A DNA stretch of 7,388 nt, taken from positions 1-7,388 of the forward strand of contig CAIYZZ010000370.1 of NCBI GenBank assembly GCA_903930805.1, written 5' to 3'. The first letter of the stretch is position 1; each line of letters begins with the position of its first letter. Positions 1 through 5,259 of this stretch are shown here, one piece after another. The position numbers were made by a program, and so were the translations under genes. Under the pieces are notes generated by a model. The model saw only the letters and a list, made by a program, of their open reading frames with translations, did not search any database and was not told the DNA's origin. This DNA is from an uncultured Rhodocyclaceae bacterium (lineage in GTDB: Bacteria > Pseudomonadota > Gammaproteobacteria > Burkholderiales > Rhodocyclaceae).

Positions 1-24
1 CCATGAACGATAGGGTATGAGGCA

Positions 25-1350
25 ATGAAAATCACCATCATCGGCACCGGCTACGTTGGCCTGGTCAGTGGCACCTGTCTGGCAGAAGTCGGCAACGACG
101 TGTTGTGTCTCGACGTCGATCCCGAGAAGATCCGCATCCTCCATGAGGGCGGCATTCCCATTCACGAACCCGGCCTGCAGGACATGGTGCGCCGCAACGT
201 CGCCGCCGGGCGCCTGCACTTCACCACCGATGTCGATGAAGCTGTCCGCTTCGGTACCGTCCAGTGTATCGCCGTCGGCACCCCGCCTGATGAAGACGGT
301 TCGGCGGATTTGCAATACGTCCTCGCTGCCGCAAGAAATATCGGCAGCCGTATGACCGACTACAAGGTAATCGTCGACAAGAGCACGGTGCCGGTGGGCA
401 CGGCCGACAAGGTCAAGGCCGCCGTTGCCGAAGAGCTCCAGAAGCGCAATGCCGACATTCCCTACAGCGTCGTCTCGAACCCTGAATTCCTCAAGGAAGG
501 TGCGGCCGTCGAAGACTTCATGCGTCCCGACCGCATCGTCGTCGGCGCAGAGGATGAGCAAGCCATCCACCTCATGCGCGCCCTCTACGCCCCCTTCCAA
601 CGCAATCACGAGCGCGTCATCGTCATGGACGTGCGCAGTGCCGAGCTCACCAAGTACGCCGCCAACGCCATGCTGGCTACCCGCATCAGCTTCATGAATG
701 AACTCGCCAACCTGGCTGAAGTATTGGGCGCCGACATCGAACATGTGCGTCAAGGCATCGGTTCCGATCCACGCATCGGTTACCACTTCCTCTATCCCGG
801 CTGTGGCTACGGCGGATCGTGTTTCCCGAAGGACGTCCAGGCCCTGCAACGCACCGCTCGCGTCGATGCCGGCATCGAACTCAAGGTGCTCAACGGCGTC
901 GAAGATGCCAATGACGCCCAAAAACACGTCCTCGCCAAAAAGATCCAGGTGAAATTCGGCAACGACCTCAAGGGCAAAAAGTTCGCCCTCTGGGGCCTGG
1001 CCTTCAAACCCAATACCGACGACATGCGCGAGGCGCCGAGCCGCTACCTCATTGCCGACCTGTTCGCAGCGGGTGCCACCGTGACCGCCTACGACCCGGT
1101 CGCCATGGACGAAGCCCGCCGTGTCTTCGGCTCAGAACCTCGACTGGCCTGCGCTGACACGCCCATGGCCGCTCTGGACAATGCTGACGCCCTCGTCATC
1201 GTCACCGAATGGAAAGAGTTTCGTAGCCCGGACTTCGCGGCGATCAAGACCAAGCTCAAGACTCCCGTTATCTTCGACGGCCGCAACCTCTACGACCCGG
1301 CGCTGGTGCGCCAGGCCGGCATCGAATACCTCGCCATCGGCAGGAAATAG
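25..1350 (+). CDS. ugd: UDP-glucose 6-dehydrogenase
   Basis: Oxidises UDP-glucose to UDP-glucuronate in two NAD-dependent steps in the cytoplasm, supplying uronic acid for surface polysaccharide. Its 441 residues are a normal length for the bacterial UDP-glucose/GDP-mannose dehydrogenase family. The N-terminal Rossmann fold shows GTGYVG (residues 7-12) and the acidic end of strand two, CLDVD (28-32). Further family signatures are [12 protein letters not shown] (84-95), DKSTVPVGT (118-126), [11 protein letters not shown] (151-161) and ELTKYAAN with Lys210 and Asn214. The catalytic cysteine is Cys266 in GGSCFPKD, and the C-terminal UDP-binding domain carries [14 protein letters not shown] near 327-339. 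All key residues are intact. The ATG start gives the standard [16 protein letters not shown] opening, with GAGG at 19-22 and AGGG at 12-15 as possible ribosome binding sequence. It is the first complete gene of the plus-strand cluster, and the ligase starts 3 bases after its stop. The dehydrogenase function is secure; the identity of the final polymer is not. Confidence 0.97.
   Translation: MKITIIGTGYVGLVSGTCLAEVGNDVLCLDVDPEKIRILHEGGIPIHEPGLQDMVRRNVAAGRLHFTTDVDEAVRFGTVQCIAVGTPPDEDGSADLQYVLAAARNIGSRMTDYKVIVDKSTVPVGTADKVKAAVAEELQKRNADIPYSVVSNPEFLKEGAAVEDFMRPDRIVVGAEDEQAIHLMRALYAPFQRNHERVIVMDVRSAELTKYAANAMLATRISFMNELANLAEVLGADIEHVRQGIGSDPRIGYHFLYPGCGYGGSCFPKDVQALQRTARVDAGIELKVLNGVEDANDAQKHVLAKKIQVKFGNDLKGKKFALWGLAFKPNTDDMREAPSRYLIADLFAAGATVTAYDPVAMDEARRVFGSEPRLACADTPMAALDNADALVIVTEWKEFRSPDFAAIKTKLKTPVIFDGRNLYDPALVRQAGIEYLAIGRK
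1342..1346 (+). promoter_or_regulatory. Ribosome binding site for the GTG-started ligase gene
   Basis: AGGAA lies 7 bases before the GTG at 1354 and inside the last codons of the UDP-glucose dehydrogenase gene. This supports GTG 1354 over the in-frame ATG at 1375, which has no comparable sequence and would remove the positively charged start of the signal peptide. The placement implies that translation of the ligase is coupled to that of the dehydrogenase. Confidence 0.6.
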
Positions 1351-1353
1351 AAA

Positions 1354-2199
1354 GTGCTGCGACATCGTCTGCTGATGGTTGGGTTTGCCTTGCTGTTGGC
1401 AGCGGCAACCCGGATTGCGTTGGCGGCCGACTTGCCCTTGCTGCTTGCCGAACGCTACGCCGGCAATGTCGACGTCTCGCAATACTGGGTCAGCGAAAAA
1501 CTCGACGGGGTGCGTGCCCACTGGGATGGCCGGCAACTGCGTTTTCGCAGCGGCAATGTGGTTAATGCTCCCGCCTGGTTCGTCAGTGGGTTACCGCCCC
1601 GGCAACTCGATGGCGAACTCTGGCTGGGGCGTGGCACTTTCGATAAATTATCCGCAATCGTCCGGCGCGAAATTTCGGTCGACGCCGAATGGCGGCAGGT
1701 ACGCTACATGGTCTTTGAATTACCCGAGGCGACGGGAAGCTTCACCGATCGCATCGACCAGATAAAAATGCTCGTCACCCAAGCCAACGTACCGTGGTTG
1801 CAGCCGGTCGAGCAATTCCGCCTTGTAGACACCAGAGCCTTGCAGAAGAAGTTGGACGAAGTGGTGCGGGGCGGGGGCGAGGGCCTCATGCTGCATCGCG
1901 CAGACGCCCTGTACGAAACAGGACGGTCTGCCGCCTTGATAAAAGTTACACCATGGCAAGACGCCGAAGCCCGCGTTGTCGCGCACCTCCCCGGCAAGGG
2001 AAAATACGCCGGCATGCTTGGCGCACTTCAGGTCGAAATGCCTGACGGCCAGCGTTTCTCGCTCGGCAGCGGTTTCACAGATGCCCAACGGCGCAACCCG
2101 CCACTAGTCGGAACGCAAGTCACCTACCGCTACCGCGAACTGACCAGCAAGGGTATTCCACGCTTTCCGCGATTTCTGCGGGTGCGGGAGGTTTTCTGA
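1354..2199 (+). CDS. ligE: Secreted ATP-dependent DNA ligase, Lig E type
   Basis: Minimal ATP-dependent DNA ligase expected to seal nicks in DNA in the periplasm or outside the cell. Its 281 residues fit the Lig E family: adenylation domain plus OB fold, with no extra DNA-binding domain. Residues 1-24 are a signal peptide with basic R3/H4/R5, a hydrophobic core and ALA|AD as likely cleavage site. Motif I is EKLDGVR with the adenylated Lys49, then RFRSGN (63-68), LDGELW with Glu88, VFELP (120-124, Glu where Asp is common) and EGLMLHR (176-182). Motif V reads [12 protein letters not shown], with Thr199 where the family normally has a second lysine. The OB fold contains [16 protein letters not shown] and [10 protein letters not shown]. 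It starts at GTG, 3 bases after the dehydrogenase stop, and the epimerase starts 16 bases after its end. It uses TTA and ATA codons, which I did not notice in the adjoining sugar genes. The family call is firm. Catalytic competence is less certain because of the motif V change. Confidence 0.93.
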   Translation: MLRHRLLMVGFALLLAAATRIALAADLPLLLAERYAGNVDVSQYWVSEKLDGVRAHWDGRQLRFRSGNVVNAPAWFVSGLPPRQLDGELWLGRGTFDKLSAIVRREISVDAEWRQVRYMVFELPEATGSFTDRIDQIKMLVTQANVPWLQPVEQFRLVDTRALQKKLDEVVRGGGEGLMLHRADALYETGRSAALIKVTPWQDAEARVVAHLPGKGKYAGMLGALQVEMPDGQRFSLGSGFTDAQRRNPPLVGTQVTYRYRELTSKGIPRFPRFLRVREVF

Positions 2200-2215
2200 C
2201 AAAGGCCCGCCAACA

Positions 2216-3223
2216 ATGAAAATTCTCATCACCGGCGCCGCCGGCTTCATCGGTTCCGCCCTCGCTCTGCGCCTGCTCGAACGTGGCGATACCGTCATCG
2301 GTATCGACAACCACAACGACTACTACGACCCGGCCATCAAGGAGGCGCGCTTGGCGCGCCACGCCAAGCATCCTAACTACACCCACCTGCGTATCGATCT
2401 TGCCGATCGTCAGGCCATTGAAGCCGCCTTCGCCACTCACAAGCCGCAGCGCGTGGTCAATCTCGCCGCCCAGGCCGGCGTGCGCTATTCGATCGAAAAC
2501 CCGCTTGCCTACATCGACAGCAACGTCGTCGGTTTTGCCCACATCCTCGAAGGTTGCCGTCACCACGACGCCGAGCATCTCGTCTACGCTAGCAGTTCCA
2601 GCGTCTATGGTGCCAACACCACGATGCCCTTCTCGGTGCATCACAACGTCGACCATCCGCTGAGTCTCTATGCCGCCAGCAAGAAGGCCAACGAACTGAT
2701 GGCCCACACCTACAGCCATCTCTACAACCTTCCCACCACCGGCCTGCGCTTCTTCACCGTCTATGGTCCTTGGGGCCGGCCCGACATGGCGCTGTTCAAA
2801 TTCACCAAGGCCATCCTGGCGGGCGAGCCGATCACCGTCTTCAACCACGGCAAGCACCGCCGCGACTTCACCTACATCGATGACATTGTCGAAGGCGTTA
2901 TCCGTGTCCTCGACCGTCCGGCACCACCTAATCTGAGTTGGAACGGCGCCCACCCCGACCCCGGCACCAGTCAGGCACCTTGGCGCGTCTACAACATTGG
3001 CAACAATCAGCCGGTCGAGCTCATGGACTACATTGCCGCGCTAGAAAAGGCCTTGGGTAAGACAGCAGAAAAAGAAATGCTGCCGCTGCAGCCCGGCGAT
3101 GTGCCCGACACCTACGCCAATGTCGACGACCTCGTCGAACAGTTTCACTACAAACCAGCGACAACGGTGGAAGATGGCATCAACCGCTTCGTCGATTGGT
3201 ATCGCGGTTACTTCAATGCTTGA
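2216..3223 (+). CDS. UDP-glucuronate 4-epimerase (CapI/LpsL-like)
   Basis: Extended short-chain dehydrogenase/reductase that inverts C4 of a UDP-sugar using bound NAD. The likely reaction is UDP-glucuronate to UDP-galacturonate, using the product of the first gene of the cluster. At 335 residues it is typical for the family. It shows the NAD-binding motif GAAGFIG (7-13), DNHNDYYDP (31-39), [11 protein letters not shown] (82-92), SSSSVYG (126-132) and the catalytic pair Tyr152/Lys156 in YAASK. The stretch [15 protein letters not shown], followed by [15 protein letters not shown], is characteristic of UDP-glucuronate 4-epimerases and differs from galactose-type GalE. ATG 2216 gives the usual [14 protein letters not shown] opening, with a weak AAAGG at 2201-2205. 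It lies between the ligase and the second dehydrogenase on the same strand. A TviC-like role on a UDP-N-acetylhexosaminuronate is possible because a TviB-like gene follows, but the motif pattern favours UDP-glucuronate. Confidence 0.93.
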   Translation: MKILITGAAGFIGSALALRLLERGDTVIGIDNHNDYYDPAIKEARLARHAKHPNYTHLRIDLADRQAIEAAFATHKPQRVVNLAAQAGVRYSIENPLAYIDSNVVGFAHILEGCRHHDAEHLVYASSSSVYGANTTMPFSVHHNVDHPLSLYAASKKANELMAHTYSHLYNLPTTGLRFFTVYGPWGRPDMALFKFTKAILAGEPITVFNHGKHRRDFTYIDDIVEGVIRVLDRPAPPNLSWNGAHPDPGTSQAPWRVYNIGNNQPVELMDYIAALEKALGKTAEKEMLPLQPGDVPDTYANVDDLVEQFHYKPATTVEDGINRFVDWYRGYFNA

Positions 3224-3245
3224 ATATCGCGAGCGGTTGACTGCC

Positions 3246-4526
3246 ATGAATCCCACCATCGCCGTCATTGGCCTCGGCTACGTCGGCCTGCCGCTCGCGG
3301 TCGAATTCGGCAAAAATTTCAAGACGATCGGATATGACTTGTCATCCGCGAAGGTGACCGCCTATCTCGACCTCATCGATCCCACCGGAGAAATATCCAC
3401 CGCAGACCTTAAGGCGGCAACGCAACTCGAATGCACCACCGATCCAGGCCGTCTCGCCAGCGCCGACTTTTTTATCGTGGCTGTTCCCACCCCCGTCGAT
3501 GCTGCCCACCAGCCTGACTTTGGGCCGCTCATTGCCGCGTCCGAAACCGTCGGCCGACACATGAAGGTCGGTGCCATCGTTATCTACGAATCCACCGTCT
3601 ATCCTGGCGCTACCGAAGAAATTTGCATCCCTGTCCTGGAAAAACACTCAGGCCTGAGATGGCAGCAGGATTTCCATATCGGCTACAGTCCCGAGCGCAT
3701 TAACCCCGGTGACAAGGAACACACGCTCACAAAGATCATCAAAGTCGTCGCCGGCGACACCCCGGAAACCCTGGAGCAAGTGGCCACTCTCTATGGCAGC
3801 ATCGTCACGGCAGGGATCCACAAGGCTAGCAGCCTCAAAATTGCCGAAGCCGCCAAGGTGATCGAAAACACCCAGCGCGACCTCAATATCGCCCTCATGA
3901 ATGAACTGGCGCTGATTTTTGACAAGCTCGACATCGACACCAGCGAAGTCCTCGCCGCCGCAGGAACAAAGTGGAACTTTCTCAAGTTCAAGCCCGGCCT
4001 CGTCGGCGGCCACTGCATCGGTGTCGACCCCTACTACCTCACGCACAAGGCAGAAATACTCGGCTACCAGCCGCAGGTCATCCTCGCCGGCCGGCGCATC
4101 AACGACGGCATGGGCAAGTTCATCGCCGAAAAAACCGTGAAGCTGATGATCCAGGCAGGCCTCAACATCAAGGGTGCCAGGGTCAATATCCTCGGCCTGA
4201 CCTTCAAGGAAAACTGCCCGGATTTGCGCAACTCCAAAGTGCCCGACATCATCCGCGAACTCGCCAGCTATGGTATTGAAATCTGCGTGCATGATCCCTT
4301 GGCCGACCATGCAGAAGCATTGTGCGAGCATGGTTTGAAACTGCACACATGGCAGGCGCTGGATGCAGCCGATGCCCTAATCCTGGCCGTGGCGCATGAG
4401 GACTATCGCGCCAAGGGCGCAGAAGACATTGCCACCAAGCTGTACCCCGGCGGGATGTTCATCGACGTCAAGGCGGTATTCCATGCCGCAGATTTCCCGC
4501 AGGCGGAAGGCTATTGGCGGCTGTAA
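3246..4526 (+). CDS. tviB: UDP-N-acetylhexosamine 6-dehydrogenase (TviB/VipA/WbpO-like)
   Basis: NAD-dependent dehydrogenase that oxidises C6 of a UDP-sugar, by family UDP-GlcNAc or UDP-GalNAc, giving an N-acetylhexosaminuronate donor for Vi-like capsule or O-antigen. Its 426 residues contain a Rossmann fold with GLGYVG (9-14), AVPTPVD (79-85), YESTVYPGATEE (114-125), GYSPERINPGD (146-156) and EAAKVIENTQRDLNIALMNE (201-220) with Lys204. The catalytic Cys257 lies in GGHCIGVDPYYL, and GLTFKENCPDLRNSKV marks the C-terminal domain. SPERINPGD and ENTQRD separate it from the UDP-glucose type encoded by the first gene. ATG 3246 matches the family start. The reading frame is open further upstream, and an in-frame ATG at 3216 overlaps the epimerase stop (ATGCTTGA), adding ten residues, [10 protein letters not shown]. 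Neither start has a strong ribosome binding sequence; I prefer 3246. It ends the plus-strand cluster. The precise substrate cannot be fixed from sequence. Confidence 0.93.
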   Translation: MNPTIAVIGLGYVGLPLAVEFGKNFKTIGYDLSSAKVTAYLDLIDPTGEISTADLKAATQLECTTDPGRLASADFFIVAVPTPVDAAHQPDFGPLIAASETVGRHMKVGAIVIYESTVYPGATEEICIPVLEKHSGLRWQQDFHIGYSPERINPGDKEHTLTKIIKVVAGDTPETLEQVATLYGSIVTAGIHKASSLKIAEAAKVIENTQRDLNIALMNELALIFDKLDIDTSEVLAAAGTKWNFLKFKPGLVGGHCIGVDPYYLTHKAEILGYQPQVILAGRRINDGMGKFIAEKTVKLMIQAGLNIKGARVNILGLTFKENCPDLRNSKVPDIIRELASYGIEICVHDPLADHAEALCEHGLKLHTWQALDAADALILAVAHEDYRAKGAEDIATKLYPGGMFIDVKAVFHAADFPQAEGYWRL

Positions 4527-4574
4527 TCAGGCCCAATCAGGTCTGGAGTATGTAGTTGAGTGTAGTTGAGTGAC
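4525..4574. repeat. Short 10-base direct repeats in the convergent intergenic region
   Basis: The 78 bases between the two convergent stop codons are built largely of short repeats. AATCAGG occurs at 4525-4531 and again exactly 10 bases later at 4535-4541. TGTAGTTGAG is perfectly duplicated at 4551-4560 and 4561-4570, and a degenerate continuation, TGACGTTG, follows. A small inverted repeat, GTGAC-GTT-GTCAC, lies at 4570-4582. No gene, promoter or insertion sequence end is apparent. These look like slippage products in unconstrained DNA; a regulatory role is possible but not shown. Confidence 0.7.
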
Positions 4575-4592
4575 GTTGTCACGGTAAATGTC

Positions 4593-4623
4593 GGCGCAGT
4601 CAGGTCAGGGTTCCTGACGCGCC
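4593..4623 (-). terminator. Possible hairpin terminator between convergent genes
   Basis: GGCGC-A-GTCAGG pairs with CCTGAC-GCGCC across an 8-base loop, giving an 11-base-pair stem with a single bulged A. The stop codon of the minus-strand TonB-like gene lies in the loop, so one arm is coding. No clear T-run follows on either strand; the minus strand continues GACATTTACC. It is therefore at best a weak intrinsic terminator, possibly serving both converging transcripts. Confidence 0.4.
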
Positions 4624-5237
4624 GGCGGGCGTTTGTCGTCGTAGCTCACTTCGATTCTCATCACGGTTGCCACCCGCTGACCGTTGAGTTCGCCCGGAAC
4701 GAAACGCGATTGCTTGAAAGCCTTGGTGGTCACCTCGGAAAATATCTCCGGCAGTTCGCTACTTTCGACAGTGATATTCTCGACCTGCCCCTGCGCGTCG
4801 ATCCAGAGCTTCAGAATCAGTTTCCCCGAAACGATGATGGATTGGATTTCGGGCGGGTCAAGTTTTTTGACCGCAATCGCCCGGGGTCGCTTGGTCAGCT
4901 GATCGCTCGTGTAATAGGCTGGCCCGGGGATGGGGAGAAGGTCTGCGCCATCCATCCGTGCTTGTGGGCTCAAGGTCTCTGTGTTGTTCGCCTGAGCAAG
5001 CGGAGTGCTCTCGACGGGCGGGTCGGCTTGCGCTGGTTGATTCAGTACCGGCGCCTCGTCACGCCGCAGAGCTGTCAAAGTTGCCGTCAGGGCGAGCGAT
5101 GCAGGGTACTTTGTTCGCAGGGAAGACATCTCGGCAAGCGCAGTACGCTTGCCGAGATAGGGCAGGACAACAATTGACGCATGCAACAGACCTGATACCC
5201 CCAGCGCCAGGATGAGGCGTGCTACATCCTCCCGCAC
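4605..5237 (-). CDS. TonB-like envelope protein with C-terminal TonB domain
   Basis: 210-residue protein with the layout of a small energy transducer. A short basic/acidic N-terminus leads into one membrane segment (about residues 5-28) containing SGLLHA, similar to the S-x-x-x-H pattern of TonB anchors. A periplasmic linker (about 30-105) follows, only modestly rich in proline. The C-terminal TonB domain (about 135-200) includes SGKLILKLWIDAQGQVENITVESSELP and FVPGELNGQRVATVMRIEVSYD in its course. The preceding YYTSDQL segment resembles TonB-like proteins of beta-proteobacteria. It would span inner membrane and periplasm, but no ExbB/ExbD genes are in view, so classical TonB activity is unproven. 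It starts 22 bases after the stop of the PilY1-like gene on the same strand, suggesting co-transcription. The start is GTG at 5237 with no clear ribosome binding sequence; an ATG overlapping the pilY1 stop is out of frame. A perfect inverted repeat lies in codons 27-37. Confidence 0.85.
   Translation of the reverse strand: MREDVARLILALGVSGLLHASIVVLPYLGKRTALAEMSSLRTKYPASLALTATLTALRRDEAPVLNQPAQADPPVESTPLAQANNTETLSPQARMDGADLLPIPGPAYYTSDQLTKRPRAIAVKKLDPPEIQSIIVSGKLILKLWIDAQGQVENITVESSELPEIFSEVTTKAFKQSRFVPGELNGQRVATVMRIEVSYDDKRPPARQEP
5128..5158. repeat. Perfect 13-base inverted repeat inside the TonB-like gene
   Basis: ATCTCGGCAAGCG (5128-5140) and its exact reverse complement CGCTTGCCGAGAT (5146-5158) flank a 5-base spacer, CAGTA. 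It lies just after the membrane-segment codons of the TonB-like gene (residues 27-37). It could form a very stable hairpin in the transcript or a protein-binding palindrome. The function is unknown; a gene-internal terminator is unlikely because no T-run follows on the coding strand. Confidence 0.8.
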
Positions 5238-5259
5238 GATGAGAATGAAAGCGGCCGCG

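Noticed and set aside
3..20. Possible end of an upstream gene (frame ATG AAC GAT AGG GTA TGA)
   Set aside because: Only 24 bases precede the first gene. A stop codon can be seen, but nothing shows which frame, if any, is coding.
2349..2369. 8-base inverted repeat GCTTGGCG/CGCCAAGC with a 5-base spacer in the epimerase gene
   Set aside because: Short, GC-rich and within conserved coding sequence; it is likely a by-product of codon choice.
2120..2953. 277-codon open frame on the minus strand opposite the epimerase
   Set aside because: It has a low-complexity, valine/glycine-rich product typical of antisense frames, and it overlaps a gene with full epimerase motifs.
3099..3245. N-terminal extension of the second dehydrogenase back to 3099
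   Set aside because: This stretch is the out-of-frame shadow of the epimerase C-terminus, and the family begins at the Rossmann strand encoded from 3246.
3648..4346. 232-codon open frame on the minus strand opposite the second dehydrogenase
   Set aside because: It lies entirely antisense to a well-supported dehydrogenase and has no recognisable domain.
4566..5177. 203-codon open frame on the plus strand opposite the TonB-like gene
   Set aside because: It starts at a TTG within repeats, has no recognisable family motif, and is antisense to a gene with clear TonB-domain and membrane-anchor features. It is a GC-rich shadow frame.
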